From positions 3,224,001-3,288,000 of the forward strand of contig NZ_LT629755.1 of the NCBI RefSeq assembly GCF_900104685.1: DNA of 64,000 nt. Direction: 5' to 3'. Under the pieces are notes generated by a model that worked only from the letters and a program-made list of their open reading frames with translations, was not told where the DNA came from and searched no databases. This DNA is from Agromyces flavus (GTDB lineage: Bacteria > Actinomycetota > Actinomycetes > Actinomycetales > Microbacteriaceae). Made by a program: the position numbers and the translations under genes. Shown piece by piece: positions 24,267 to 34,011 of the stretch. Positions within the stretch are counted from its first letter, which is position 1; every line of letters starts with the position of its first letter.

Positions 24267-25411
24267 GCGCGGGGGTGCACCTGCGCGGGCTGTCCACCGT
24301 CGTGCCGCCGACCATCCTGCCGCAGGAGGCGGTGCGCGACGTGTTCCGCGATCAGCCGGGGCTCAACCGGCTCGCGCAGCGGATCATCGGCACGTCCTTC
24401 GACGTGTCGGGCATCGAACGGCGCTACACCGTGCTCGAGGAGCTCACGTTCGACGATCGCGGCGACGACCCGATCTTCTTCGATCGTTCCACGGGCGAGC
24501 TGATGCTTCCGGGCACCAAGGCGCGCAACGAGATCTACGCGACCGAGGCCACGAAGCTGTACCTCGAGGCGGGCCGCGCGGCGATCGCCGCGACCCCGGG
24601 GATCGAGGCATCCGACATCACGCACGTCGTGACCGTGTCGTGCACGGGCTTCTACGCGCCGGGCCCCGACTACATGCTCGTGCGCGACCTCGGGCTCGGG
24701 CCCGCGGTGCAGCGGTACCACCTCGGGTTCATGGGATGCTACGCGTCGATGCCGGCGCTGCGGAACGCGGTGCAGTTCTGCGAGGCCGACCCCGACGCGG
24801 TCGTGCTCGTGGTCAGCGTCGAGCTGTGCACGCTGCACCTGCGCTCGTCGAACGATCCCGACACCATCGTCGCGTCATCGCTGTTCGCCGACGGCGCGGG
24901 CGCCGGCATCGTCACCTCCCGTCCACTCGAGGCCGGCGAGCGGGCCCTCGCGCTCGACCGCTTCGAGACCCGGATCACCCCGGTCGGCGAAGGCGACATG
25001 GCGTGGAAGATCGGCGACCACGGCTTCGAGATGGTGCTCTCCAACGCGGTGCCGGCCATCATCGACGACCACATCACGGGCGCACTCGAGCCGCTGTTCG
25101 CGCCCGACGCGCACCTGGCCGAGGCGCTCGCGACCGACGTCGCGGGCGAGCACGTCGAGCACTGGGCGATCCATCCCGGCGGGCGCAGCATCCTCGACAA
25201 GGTCGAGTCGCGGCTGCAACTGTCCGAGGCGCAGCTCGTGCCGGCCCGGTCGACGCTGCGCGACTTCGGCAACATGTCGAGCGCCACCGTGCTGTTCGTG
25301 CTGCGCTACATCCTCGACCAGTCGTCATCGTCCGACGGCGACCGGGTCGCGGCGATGGCCTTCGGACCCGGGCTCACCGTCGAGTCGGCGCTCATGACGG
25401 TGAAGGGCTGA
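24263..25411 (+). CDS. Type III polyketide synthase
   Basis: Chalcone-synthase-like iterative ketosynthase that extends an acyl-CoA starter with malonyl-CoA and cyclises the chain to a resorcinol, phloroglucinol or pyrone. It has 382 residues with the full triad: C159 in MGCYASMPAL, H304 in IHPGG and N337 in GNMSS. It lies in an operon with a methyltransferase and a flavin monooxygenase, so the product is probably O- or C-methylated and hydroxylated. Starter and chain length cannot be read from sequence. Confidence 0.93.
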   Translation: MSAGVHLRGLSTVVPPTILPQEAVRDVFRDQPGLNRLAQRIIGTSFDVSGIERRYTVLEELTFDDRGDDPIFFDRSTGELMLPGTKARNEIYATEATKLYLEAGRAAIAATPGIEASDITHVVTVSCTGFYAPGPDYMLVRDLGLGPAVQRYHLGFMGCYASMPALRNAVQFCEADPDAVVLVVSVELCTLHLRSSNDPDTIVASSLFADGAGAGIVTSRPLEAGERALALDRFETRITPVGEGDMAWKIGDHGFEMVLSNAVPAIIDDHITGALEPLFAPDAHLAEALATDVAGEHVEHWAIHPGGRSILDKVESRLQLSEAQLVPARSTLRDFGNMSSATVLFVLRYILDQSSSSDGDRVAAMAFGPGLTVESALMTVKG

Positions 25412-25413
25412 GG

Positions 25414-26175
25414 ATGGCCCCTCCCGCCGCGGCCCAGCCGGGTCTGCTGCACGCTCTGGCCACGATGGACCGCCGCGACGAGTCGGCGCGCGAGCTCATG
25501 GACGATCCCGGGGCCGACCGGGTCGCGATGGATCGCACGTACCACCGCTTCGGACCCGTGAACCGCATCGTGTCCCGCCCGGCCGCGGTGTACGAGGAGT
25601 GGGTGCGACCGCGGCTCGCGACCACGCATGCGGCGCGCATGCTCGACGTCGGCGCAGGCGGCGGCGACCTGCCGCGCGAGATCCTCCGGCACGCCGAACG
25701 CGACGGGCTTCGGCTCGAGGTCGTCGCGATCGACCCCGACGAGCGCGCCGTCCGCTACGCCTCGCGGCACGCGAGCCCGCGGTTCCGCGCGCGCGTCGCG
25801 ACCACGGCCGAACTCGTCGCCGAGGGCGAGACCTTCGACGTGGTGTGGTCGAACCACGTGCTGCACCACCTCACGCCGACCGAGCTCGGCGCGCTCCTGG
25901 CCGACACCGAGCGGCTCGTGGCGCCGGGCGGCATCGGCGTGCACGGCGACATCGAGCGCAGCCGGGCCGCGTACCTCGGCTTCTGGGCGGCGACCCTGCC
26001 GTTCGCGTGGAACGCGCTGGCCGGCTCGTTCATCCGTCCCGATGGACTCACGTCGATCCGGCGCAGCCACACGGCGTCCGAACTGGCCGCGGCGATCCCG
26101 AGCGGATGGCGCGTCAAGCGCGGGTTCCCGTCGCGGCTCGAGCTCGTCTGGGGCAACGAGATCGCCGATGAGTGA
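25414..26175 (+). CDS. Class I SAM methyltransferase of the polyketide operon
   Basis: A 253-residue cytosolic methyltransferase. Motif I is MLDVGAGGGDLPREIL (near 75-90), followed by VVAIDPDE and the FDVVWSNHVLHHL motif. It probably methylates the type III polyketide product. The ATG is two bases after the synthase stop, with GGCTGAGG as ribosome binding site. Its end overlaps the monooxygenase start by eight bases. Confidence 0.87.
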   Translation: MAPPAAAQPGLLHALATMDRRDESARELMDDPGADRVAMDRTYHRFGPVNRIVSRPAAVYEEWVRPRLATTHAARMLDVGAGGGDLPREILRHAERDGLRLEVVAIDPDERAVRYASRHASPRFRARVATTAELVAEGETFDVVWSNHVLHHLTPTELGALLADTERLVAPGGIGVHGDIERSRAAYLGFWAATLPFAWNALAGSFIRPDGLTSIRRSHTASELAAAIPSGWRVKRGFPSRLELVWGNEIADE

Positions 26176-27382
26176 CGAGGCGGCCTCCGTGTCGGCCAGC
26201 GCTGCGGCGAGGACCGACGGCGATGGCGACGGCCACGACGGCGGCCGCATCCACGACGTCGCGGTCGTGGGCGCCGGATCGGTCGGGCTGCTGCTCGCCT
26301 GCCTGCTCGCGCGGCGCGGGCTCGACGTGGTCGTGCTCGAGCGCCGGCCCACTCCGCCGCCGCCGACCGCATCCTCGCGGGCGATCGGCATCCACCCGCC
26401 CGGACTCCGGGCGCTCGACGTCGCGGGCATCGGCGACGAGGTGCGCCGGCGAGCCGTCGAGATCCGAGACGGCCGCGTCACGTGCGAGGGCCGCACGCTC
26501 GGCGCGATGCGGTTCCCGAATGCGGGCCTCGTGCGCTCGCTGCCGCAGCGCGAGGTCGAGGCGATGCTCGAGGACCGGCTCGCGACGGCACCGTCGGTGC
26601 GCATGCGACGCGGCGTCGAGGTCTCCACGATCCGGGACCGCGGGACGCACGTCGTCGTGCGCGGCACGTCGGCGGGCGAGTCGGTCGGGGTGGCCGCGCG
26701 CTACGCGGTCGGGGCCGACGGCGTGCGCAGCGGCATCCGCTCGCTCATGGGCGCCGACTGGCACCGCCGCGGCGGACGCGCGAGCTACGTGATGTGCGAC
26801 ACCGTCGACGACACCGATGCGCGGCAGAGCGCGCTGCTGCACTTCGAGCCCGCCGGGGTCGTCGAGTCGTTCCCGATGCCCGGCGGCCGGCGTCGCTGGG
26901 TCGCGTGGGTGCGCCGCCCGCCGACCGAACTCGACGCGACCGCGATGGCGACCATCGTCGCGACCCGCACCGGGGCCGCGTTCTCCACGGACGGCGCGGG
27001 CGCGCCCACCGCGTTCGAGGCCGCCCAGCACCTGGCCCGCCCGATCGCGGCGGGCCGTGTCGCGCTCGTCGGCGACGCGGCGCACGAGATCAGCCCGATC
27101 GGCGGGCAGGGCATGAACCTCGGGTGGATCGACGCCGTGCACCTCGACCGCGAACTGGCGCGCGCGCTCGCCGCGGGGGCGCCCATCGACGTGTTCGAGG
27201 CCTACGACCGCTCGCGCCGTGCGGCCGCGCTGCGCGCGACCCGTCAAGCGGCGTTCAACATGCGGATGGGCGCGCCGGCGTCGGGCCTGCGGCTGCGCAC
27301 GCGCAACGCTGCCGTGCGGGTACTCGCGCTCCCGGGCCTGCGCGGAGTGCTCGCGCGCGCCTTCACCATGCAGTGGCTGTGA
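26168..27382 (+). CDS. FAD-dependent aromatic monooxygenase of the polyketide operon
   Basis: A 404-residue class A flavoprotein hydroxylase. After about 28 low-complexity residues come the FAD-binding VVGAGSVGLLLACLLARR, the DG motif in AVGADGVRSGIR and the GD motif in VALVGDAAHEISPIGGQGMN. It probably hydroxylates the methylated polyketide. The ATG lies inside the end of the methyltransferase gene. Last gene of the operon; the next gene is convergent, three bases away. Confidence 0.88.
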   Translation: MSDEAASVSASAAARTDGDGDGHDGGRIHDVAVVGAGSVGLLLACLLARRGLDVVVLERRPTPPPPTASSRAIGIHPPGLRALDVAGIGDEVRRRAVEIRDGRVTCEGRTLGAMRFPNAGLVRSLPQREVEAMLEDRLATAPSVRMRRGVEVSTIRDRGTHVVVRGTSAGESVGVAARYAVGADGVRSGIRSLMGADWHRRGGRASYVMCDTVDDTDARQSALLHFEPAGVVESFPMPGGRRRWVAWVRRPPTELDATAMATIVATRTGAAFSTDGAGAPTAFEAAQHLARPIAAGRVALVGDAAHEISPIGGQGMNLGWIDAVHLDRELARALAAGAPIDVFEAYDRSRRAAALRATRQAAFNMRMGAPASGLRLRTRNAAVRVLALPGLRGVLARAFTMQWL

Positions 27383-27385
27383 GCC

Positions 27386-27829
27386 TCAGGTGACGTCGAT
27401 CGGCGTCAGCACGAAGATCGGGATCTGGCGGTCGGTCTTCGCCTGATAGTCGTCGTACGGGGGCCAGACCTCGGTCGCCCGCTGCCACCACGCCGCCTTC
27501 TCGTCGCCCGTCACCTCGCGGGCCAGGTAGTCGCGGCGGACATCGCCGTCCTGCAGCTCGACGTGCGGCTGCTTCACGATGTTGAAGTACCACGCGGGAT
27601 GCTCCGGCTCGCCGCCCTGCGAGGCCACGACCGCGTACTCGCCCTCGTGCTCGACGCGCATGAGCGCCGTCTTGCGCAGCTTGCCGCTCTTCGCGCCGAC
27701 CGTCGTCAGCACGATGACGGGCCTGCCGCGCAGCGTGCTCGCCTCGCGACCTCCGGTCGCCTCGTAGGTCTCGGCCTGGTCGCGCGCCCACTTCGACGTG
27801 CTCGGCGCGTACTCGCCCTGCAGCGGCAT
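27386..27829 (-). CDS. Deazaflavin (F420)-dependent nitroreductase-family protein
   Basis: A 147-residue protein of the DDN/split-barrel family that binds F420H2. Visible features are [20 protein letters not shown] (family phosphate-binding strand-loop), VVASQGG and a [11 protein letters not shown] segment with an NI-x-K pattern. The ATG has GAGGAGGAACGG before it. The physiological substrate is unknown. It is convergent to the polyketide operon, and F420-dependent reduction of the product is possible but unproven. Confidence 0.87.
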   Translation of the reverse strand: MPLQGEYAPSTSKWARDQAETYEATGGREASTLRGRPVIVLTTVGAKSGKLRKTALMRVEHEGEYAVVASQGGEPEHPAWYFNIVKQPHVELQDGDVRRDYLAREVTGDEKAAWWQRATEVWPPYDDYQAKTDRQIPIFVLTPIDVT

Positions 27830-28083
27830 CCGTTCCTCCTCGTTCGGGTCCTTGACGACGCCAACGCGCGGGTGCGCGCCGGGATTCCCGGTCGTCGCGC
27901 TCACCGTGACGACCGATGTGGCGGGTGCGGGGGTCGCGCGACCCCTATCGACTGTCGTGACGCGTCCGACGGCGACCCGGGACATCCGCGCGTCGATGGG
28001 CCGCGCGACGTGCGCGCAACCCCCGCGCGGGATGGTCCAGGGCTGCCTACGCTGGCCGCATCCGTGAACGGAAAGGAACGGAC

Positions 28084-28410
28084 ATGGGCAGGACGAGCGG
28101 CACGGGCGAGCGGCCCGACGAGGCGGCCGCGGCCATGGGGACCGCGCAGCAGGCAGCGTTCGGCGACGGGATCGTGGGCGGCGCGAACGGCAGGCAGCGC
28201 GACGCCGCGGGCGCCGATGAGGCCGGCGACGCGTACGACGGTCGCGAGGAGGATCACTCCGGCCTTGTCGACGGCGGCCCGGTCGATGAGACGGATGCCG
28301 CGGGCGGCTCCCGCGCGGGTGCCGGCGAGGTCGTGGCCGACCGTGCCCGCGCGGCCGATGCGGACTCACCGCAGGAGGAGGCGGGCCTCGCCCCCGGCGA
28401 GTCGGACTAG
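28084..28410 (+). CDS. Small acidic Gly/Ala-rich hypothetical protein
   Basis: A 108-residue protein rich in Gly, Ala, Asp and Glu with no hydrophobic segment, probably disordered. AAAGGA lies six bases before the ATG and codon use is typical of the genome. No known family. The 254 bases upstream, before the divergent nitroreductase gene, hold only weak promoter-like hexamers (TACGCT). Confidence 0.5.
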   Translation: MGRTSGTGERPDEAAAAMGTAQQAAFGDGIVGGANGRQRDAAGADEAGDAYDGREEDHSGLVDGGPVDETDAAGGSRAGAGEVVADRARAADADSPQEEAGLAPGESD

Positions 28411-28533
28411 GTACGGGAACGCACCGTCGACAGCCCCGCGGCATCCGTCTAGCGTGAGGAGCGGGGAGCGGACCGGCCCGCGCGAGCAGTACACGAGTGC
28501 GCGACATCCGGAATACCGGCCCCTTCGGGGAAG

Positions 28534-28552
28534 TTGAGCGTAGTAGGCTCAA
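28534..28552. promoter_or_regulatory. HAIR-type HspR operator at the clpB promoter
   Basis: TTGAGC-N7-GCTCAA is a perfect 6-base inverted repeat with seven-base spacer, matching the HspR-associated inverted repeat CTTGAGT-N7-ACTCAAG. It overlaps a TAGGCT -10 hexamer (28544-28549) and lies 20 bases before the clpB GTG. hspR is encoded at 3304. Confidence 0.85.
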
Positions 28553-28571
28553 GTTTGAAGAAGGGAACTCC

Positions 28572-30791
28572 GTGGCCAACATGCAGGGCGCGCCGAGCTC
28601 GCAGGAAGAGCAGAAGTCGGCGCTCGAACAGTACGGCGTCAACCTCACCGAGATCGCCAAGCAGGGCAAGCTCGACCCGGTCATCGGGCGCGACGCCGAG
28701 ATCCGCCGCGTCAGCCAGGTGCTGACCCGGCGCACCAAGAACAACCCCGTGCTCATCGGCGAGCCGGGCGTCGGCAAGACGGCCGTCGTCGAGGGGCTCG
28801 CTCAGCGCATCGTGGCCGGCGACGTCGCCGACTCGCTCAAGGACAAGCAGCTCGTCGCGCTCGACATCTCGGCGCTCGTCGCCGGAGCCATGTACCGCGG
28901 CCAGTTCGAGGAGCGCCTCAAGGCGGTGCTCAAGGAGATCAATGAGGCCGAGGGTCGCATCATCACGTTCGTCGACGAGCTGCACCTGCTCATGGGCGCG
29001 GGCGGCGGCGAGGGCTCGGTCGCAGCGTCCAACATGCTCAAGCCCATGCTCGCGCGCGGCGAGCTGCGGCTCATCGGCGCGACCACGCTCGACGAGTACC
29101 GCGAGTACATCGAGAAGGATGCCGCGCTCGAGCGACGCTTCCAGCAGGTGTTCGTAGGTGAGCCGTCCGTCGAGGACACGGTCGCGATCCTGCGCGGCCT
29201 CAAGGGACGCTACGAGGCGCACCACGGAGTCACCATCACGGATGGCGCGCTCGTCGCCGCGGCATCCATGTCGAACCGATACATCTCGGCCCGCCAGCTG
29301 CCCGACAAGGCGATCGACCTCATCGACGAGGCGATGTCGCGACTGAAAATGGAGATCGACTCGAGCCCGGTCGAGATCGACCAGCTCAAGCGACAGGTCG
29401 ACCGCCTCAAGCTCGAGGAGCTCGCGCTCAAGCGCGAGAAGGACGAGGCCTCGAAGGAGCGCCTCGAGCGCCTCCGCGAGACCCTCCAGGAGCAGGAGCG
29501 CGAGCTCGTGCAGCTCGAGGAGCGCTGGTCACGCGAGCGGATGTCGCTGAACCGCGTCGGTGAGCTGAAGAAGCGCCTCGACGAGGCCATCACCCAGCGC
29601 GACCGCGCCATGCGCGAGGCCGACTACGCCACCGCGTCGCGGCTCGAGTACGAGACGATCGCGCAACTGCAGCGCGACCTCGACGAGGCCGAGCGCGCCG
29701 AGCAGGCGCCCGACGAGCCGCGCATGGTCAACGAGCAGGTCACCGAGGAGGACATCGCGGCCGTCATCGCGCAGTGGACCGGCATCCCCGTCGGGCGGCT
29801 CATGCAGGGCGAGACCGAGAAGCTGCTGCATCTCGAGCAGGAGCTCGGCCGTCGCGTGATCGGCCAGCGCGACGCGGTCGCCGCGGTCGCCGACGCCGTG
29901 CGCCGCGCCCGTGCCGGCGTCTCCGACCCCGACCGGCCGACCGGCTCGTTCCTGTTCCTCGGCCCGACCGGCGTCGGCAAGACCGAGCTCGCGAAGGCGC
30001 TCGCCGCCGTGCTCTTCGACGACGAGCACGCCATGGTGCGCATCGACATGTCGGAGTACGGCGAGAAGCACACCGTCTCCCGCCTCGTCGGCGCGCCGCC
30101 CGGGTACATCGGCTACGAGCAGGGCGGCCAGCTCACCGAGGCCGTGCGCCGTCGCCCGTACTCGGTGATCCTGCTCGACGAGGTCGAGAAGGCGCACCCC
30201 GAGGTGTTCGACGTGCTGCTGCAGGTGCTCGACGACGGCCGGCTGACCGACGGCCAGGGCCGGACGGTCGACTTCCGGAACGTCATCCTCGTCCTTACGT
30301 CGAACCTCGGCTCGCAATACCTCATCGACCCGTCGCTGTCGTGGACCGACAAGGAGCAGGCCGTCATGGCGGCCGTGCGGCAGGCGTTCAAGCCCGAGTT
30401 CGTGAACCGGCTCGACGACCTCGTCGTGTTCTCGGCCCTCAGCCAGGACGAGCTCGGCGAGATCGTGAACCTGCAGATCGACCGGCTGACGGCGCGGCTG
30501 CACGAGCGGCGGCTCGAGCTCGGCGTCACTCCCGACGCGCGCACCTGGCTGTCCGAGCGCGGGTACGACCCGTTGTATGGAGCGCGTCCGCTCAGGCGGC
30601 TCATCCAGACCGAGGTCGCCGACCGGCTCGCACGGTCGCTGCTCGCCGGCGACATCCGCGACGGCGACACCGTCGTGGTCGGGCTCGCTCCGAGCGGAGA
30701 CCACCTCGAGGTCGTGCGCGCGCCCGAGCCCGGAGAGGCGCCCGAGGGCGGCGACCACGACGTGATCGACGCCGAGATCATCGAGGAGTAA
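28572..30791 (+). CDS. clpB: ClpB disaggregase lacking the N-terminal domain
   Basis: ATP-driven hexameric chaperone that extracts proteins from aggregates with DnaK. The 739 residues begin directly at the first AAA+ module: Walker A GEPGVGKT at 63-70, Walker B ITFVDE near 131-136, a full coiled-coil middle domain (about 270-400), the second Walker A GPTGVGKT at 464-471 and Walker B VILLDE. The usual 150-residue Clp_N domain is absent, and nothing upstream encodes it. The GTG start follows AAGGGA by five bases; a longer open frame from 28497 would put the HspR operator inside the gene and is rejected. Confidence 0.93.
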   Translation: MANMQGAPSSQEEQKSALEQYGVNLTEIAKQGKLDPVIGRDAEIRRVSQVLTRRTKNNPVLIGEPGVGKTAVVEGLAQRIVAGDVADSLKDKQLVALDISALVAGAMYRGQFEERLKAVLKEINEAEGRIITFVDELHLLMGAGGGEGSVAASNMLKPMLARGELRLIGATTLDEYREYIEKDAALERRFQQVFVGEPSVEDTVAILRGLKGRYEAHHGVTITDGALVAAASMSNRYISARQLPDKAIDLIDEAMSRLKMEIDSSPVEIDQLKRQVDRLKLEELALKREKDEASKERLERLRETLQEQERELVQLEERWSRERMSLNRVGELKKRLDEAITQRDRAMREADYATASRLEYETIAQLQRDLDEAERAEQAPDEPRMVNEQVTEEDIAAVIAQWTGIPVGRLMQGETEKLLHLEQELGRRVIGQRDAVAAVADAVRRARAGVSDPDRPTGSFLFLGPTGVGKTELAKALAAVLFDDEHAMVRIDMSEYGEKHTVSRLVGAPPGYIGYEQGGQLTEAVRRRPYSVILLDEVEKAHPEVFDVLLQVLDDGRLTDGQGRTVDFRNVILVLTSNLGSQYLIDPSLSWTDKEQAVMAAVRQAFKPEFVNRLDDLVVFSALSQDELGEIVNLQIDRLTARLHERRLELGVTPDARTWLSERGYDPLYGARPLRRLIQTEVADRLARSLLAGDIRDGDTVVVGLAPSGDHLEVVRAPEPGEAPEGGDHDVIDAEIIEE

Positions 30792-30801
30792 GCAGAGGCC
30801 G

Positions 30802-32067
30802 CTACTCCGCGACGTCGGCGGGTACCGTCACGCCGTTGACCGCGGGCGACACGCGCCGCTCGAGCACGGACGCGAGCACGCCGATGCCGACGCATCCGAG
30901 CACCATGACGGCGATATACCAAGCCTGCAGGTCGAGGTCGAGCAGCAGGCCGGCCACGATCGGCCCGGTGATGGCACCGCCCTGGAACGCGGCGGAGTTG
31001 ATGGCGTTGATGCGGCCCCGATTGCGGTCGGTGGCGAGGTCGTTGTACATCGCCGGCACCGTCGGCTGGAGCAGCGTCTCGCCGAACGCGAAGACTCCCA
31101 TGAACGCGAGGACGCCGATCGCGGCCGCGAGGCTGCCCGGAAGGAGGCCGGTGGCGCCGAGCAGCAGCCACGAGCCGGCCCAGACGGTCGCCATCACCAT
31201 CATGACTCGGGTTCGGCGCCGGCCGCTGATGCGCTTGAGGACGGCGAACTGCAGCAGGACGATGACCGCGGTGTTCACGGCGAACGAGAAGCCGATCACC
31301 CGCGTCGAGACCTCGGCGACCTGCCGGGCGAACGCCGGGAATCCGGCCTCCATCTGGCCGTACCCGATGAACATCGCGAGGAACGTGAGCAGGGTGAGCC
31401 ACACGACCGCGGGTCGGCGGAGGAGCTCGCGGTAGCTGCCCGCCTCGGGCGCCTCCTCGGTCGCCTCGGCGGCACGCGGACGCACGTGCCGGAGCGGACC
31501 GAGCAGGAGGGCCATCGGGACCAGGCTGCTGGCCGCGTCGACCAGGAAGATCACCGTGAAGGTCTCGGGGGCGCCGACGTCGACGTAGAACCCGCCGAGG
31601 ATGCCGCCCACGCCGATGCCGAGGTTGACGAGGGCGAAGTTCACGCCGAAGTACTGCTGCCGGAGGTCGCCATCGACCACGGTGGCGACCAGCGCGTTGA
31701 AGCCCGGCCAGGACACGCCGAAGTTCACGCCCATCAGGACGAGCGCGACCGCCGCGACCGCCGGATGCGTCGCGAACGCCAGCAGCGTGCAGCCGGCGAT
31801 CATCGCGGTCAGCCCACCGAGCAGCACCGCGCGCGCGCCGTATCGATCGATGAGCACGCCGCCGGGGCCCGTCACGATGAGGCCCGTGATCGCGATCAGG
31901 CTCATGAGCGCGCCCGAGAGCCCGAGGTCGAAGCCGCGAACCTCGTGCAGGTAGATGACCGTGAAGGGCAGCGTCAGCCCGCGACCGAGCGTCTGGATCG
32001 CGACGGTCGAGAGGAGCCACCTGCCCTCGACGGGGAGTGCGCGCCAGAAGCTGCCGATGCCGACCAC
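30802..32067 (-). CDS. MFS transporter
   Basis: A 421-residue inner-membrane protein with 12 predicted helices, of the drug/metabolite efflux type. The MFS loop motif between helices 2 and 3 reads GGVLIDRYGARAVLL. A central cytoplasmic loop (about 190-215) is acidic and Ala-rich. GTG start with CAGAAT six bases upstream and no ribosome binding site, so it is probably leaderless. Convergent with clpB (10-base gap). The substrate is unknown. Confidence 0.85.
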   Translation of the reverse strand: MVGIGSFWRALPVEGRWLLSTVAIQTLGRGLTLPFTVIYLHEVRGFDLGLSGALMSLIAITGLIVTGPGGVLIDRYGARAVLLGGLTAMIAGCTLLAFATHPAVAAVALVLMGVNFGVSWPGFNALVATVVDGDLRQQYFGVNFALVNLGIGVGGILGGFYVDVGAPETFTVIFLVDAASSLVPMALLLGPLRHVRPRAAEATEEAPEAGSYRELLRRPAVVWLTLLTFLAMFIGYGQMEAGFPAFARQVAEVSTRVIGFSFAVNTAVIVLLQFAVLKRISGRRRTRVMMVMATVWAGSWLLLGATGLLPGSLAAAIGVLAFMGVFAFGETLLQPTVPAMYNDLATDRNRGRINAINSAAFQGGAITGPIVAGLLLDLDLQAWYIAVMVLGCVGIGVLASVLERRVSPAVNGVTVPADVAE

Positions 32068-32112
32068 CAGAGCATTCTGTCGGACACCGCCGACATGCCG
32101 CGGGCGCGACTG

Positions 32113-32148
32113 CGCGGCATCCGCTCATCTCACCAAGCGGATGCCGCG
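32113..32148 (-). terminator. Terminator hairpin
   Basis: A perfect 12-base stem (32113-32124 with 32137-32148) with 12-base loop lies downstream of the secreted-protein gene ending at 32174. The stem contains the genome's favoured GGATGCC/GGCATCC motif. Confidence 0.65.
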
Positions 32149-32173
32149 ATGGTCGGGTTCGCGGCGCCGGCGG

Positions 32174-32776
32174 TCAGCCGATGAACTCGATGATGTCGGC
32201 GCAGAAGTCGCGCTCGGCGGTGTCGAACTGGCCTCGGGCGTCGTTGCCGATGAACTCGACGAACTCGTCGTCGTCGGGATTCCCGGGTGTGCCGTTCACG
32301 TCGATGACGATCGTGTAGAGGTTGCGGCCGACATCCTTGAAGCGGGACCCGTCGTCGGCGTAGTACGTCGTGGGCCCGGTGCTGACGCCCTCGATCGTGA
32401 TCGTGCCATCGCCGTTGTCGGTGATATGCAGGTCGCGGTCGGTCCCTCGGGAGATCGCCGTGTACGTCCGCCCGTTCTCCGTGTTGGTCCACGAGAACTC
32501 GCTCCGGAAGGTGGACCCGCCGTAGTAAAGGCCCGTGCTGCCTCGTTGGCCGAAGATGAACGTCCCGGAGGCGTCCTCGGTGTAGAGCACGTCGAACGGA
32601 ACGACGACCGAGCCGTCGGAACCGTCGCACCAGTTCTCGTGCTCGTCCTGCTCGATGTGCTCGATGTGGTCGGTCCAGTGATCGACGATGGGCGGTGCTG
32701 CGGTCGCCGGCGAGGCGACGAGCAGGCCGAGAGCGGATGCCGCCGCGATGCCCGCGACGAGGCCCTTGCGATTCAT
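32174..32776 (-). CDS. Secreted hypothetical protein
   Basis: A 200-residue exported protein. A classical signal peptide occupies residues 1-29 (NRK, then a hydrophobic core, cleavage near ATA-AP). The mature part is rich in Asp, Thr and Gly, beta-like, with two cysteines (WCDGSDG near the start and DFCADII near the end) that could form one disulfide. The ATG has GGGGA five bases upstream; a start 12 codons earlier is unlikely. No recognised family. Repeated short exported proteins of this type are common in soil actinobacteria. Confidence 0.75.
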   Translation of the reverse strand: MNRKGLVAGIAAASALGLLVASPATAAPPIVDHWTDHIEHIEQDEHENWCDGSDGSVVVPFDVLYTEDASGTFIFGQRGSTGLYYGGSTFRSEFSWTNTENGRTYTAISRGTDRDLHITDNGDGTITIEGVSTGPTTYYADDGSRFKDVGRNLYTIVIDVNGTPGNPDDDEFVEFIGNDARGQFDTAERDFCADIIEFIG

Positions 32777-32879
32777 GGGGATCCCCAGTCGTTCACGCCG
32801 GGTCGCCCGCAACCTACTCCGATCGCTCCGGTGCGGTCACCCCAGAATGGGGGCCCTCATGACGCGTAGGCTCGGAGGC

Positions 32880-33932
32880 ATGCTCGCCACCGTGATCCAC
32901 GCCGCCCGTGACATCCGCGTCGAGGAGGTGCCCGACCCCGAACTCTCCGGCAGCGGCGCCGATGCGATCGTGCGCGTCGTCGCCGCCTGCGTGTGCGGCT
33001 CCGACCTGTGGCCGTACCGTGGCGTCACGCCCACCGACGCCCCGCACCGGATCGGCCACGAGTTCGTGGGCGTCGTCGAATCGGTCGGCGCCGATGTGGA
33101 GCACGTGAAGACCGGCGACTTCGTGATCGCGCCGTTCTACGTGTGCGATGGCACGTGCGTGAACTGCCGCAACGGCGTGAGCACGTCCTGCGTGCAGGGC
33201 AGCTGGTGGGGCGGCTCCGACCGCTCGGGCGGCTTCGCCGACGGCGGGCAGGGCGAGCGCGTGCGTGTCCCGCTCGCCGACGGGACGCTCGCCGTCGTGC
33301 CGGGGCCGGTGGGCGACGACGAGATCCCCGGCCTGCTGACCCTCAGCGACGTGATGGGCACCGGCCACCACGCGGCGGTATCGGCCGGCGTCGGCCCGGG
33401 CGACTCCGTCGCGGTGGTCGGGGATGGCGCGGTCGGGCTGTGCGCGATCATCGCGGCCAAGCGGCTCGGTGCGACGACCATCATCGCGATGTCCCGGCAT
33501 GCCGATCGTCAGGCGCTCGCTCGGGAGTTCGGTGCGACGCACATCGTCGAGGAGCGCGGCGACGAGGGCGTCGCCGCCGTGCAGGACCTGACCGGCGGAA
33601 TCGGCGCCGACCGCGTGCTCGAGTGCGTCGGCACGAAGGAGTCGATGGACCAGGCGCTGCGCTCGGCGCGGCCGGGCGGCATGGTCGGCTTCGTCGGCGT
33701 CCCCAACGGCGGGCCCGAGCTGCCCGTCCGCCAGATGTTCAACCGGAACGTCGGCGTCAACGGCGGCGTCGCGCCGGTGCGCGGGTACATCGACGAGCTG
33801 ATGGACGACGTGCGCTCGGGCGCCATCCGGCCGGGCCGCGTCTTCGACCTCGAGCTGCCGCTGTCGCAGGCGGCCGAGGCCTACGCCGGGATGGACGAGC
33901 GGCGGGCGACCAAGGTGCTGCTGCGGCCCTGA
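32880..33932 (+). CDS. Zinc-dependent alcohol dehydrogenase family protein
   Basis: Medium-chain dehydrogenase of 350 residues using NAD(P). The catalytic-zinc ligands are C38 in CVCGSD and H60-E61 in GHEFVG. The structural-zinc lobe reads CDGTCVNCRNGVSTSC and keeps four cysteines. The Rossmann motif is VVGDGAVGLCAI. It resembles the glutathione-independent formaldehyde and TDH/IDH-like group. TAGGCT lies seven bases before the ATG, and GGAGG is also present, so either leader mode is possible. Confidence 0.88.
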   Translation: MLATVIHAARDIRVEEVPDPELSGSGADAIVRVVAACVCGSDLWPYRGVTPTDAPHRIGHEFVGVVESVGADVEHVKTGDFVIAPFYVCDGTCVNCRNGVSTSCVQGSWWGGSDRSGGFADGGQGERVRVPLADGTLAVVPGPVGDDEIPGLLTLSDVMGTGHHAAVSAGVGPGDSVAVVGDGAVGLCAIIAAKRLGATTIIAMSRHADRQALAREFGATHIVEERGDEGVAAVQDLTGGIGADRVLECVGTKESMDQALRSARPGGMVGFVGVPNGGPELPVRQMFNRNVGVNGGVAPVRGYIDELMDDVRSGAIRPGRVFDLELPLSQAAEAYAGMDERRATKVLLRP

Positions 33933-33951
33933 GCCGCGCCGAGCGGATGGC

Positions 33952-34005
33952 GCGCCCGCCCCGCCCACCGAGCAGATCGCGCCCGCCCCGCCCACGGAGC
34001 AGCCC
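33952..34005. repeat. Two 27-base tandem repeats
   Basis: Two nearly identical units (33952-33978 and 33979-34005) based on GCGCCCGCCCCGCCCAC-GAGCAG, directly after the alcohol dehydrogenase gene and before the palindromic repeats. Only four bases differ. Confidence 0.8.
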
Positions 34006-34011
34006 GGCGAA

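Noticed and set aside
28497..28571. Longer ClpB start
   Set aside because: The 25 extra codons have no ribosome binding site, show no Clp_N similarity and contain the HspR operator and -10 hexamer.
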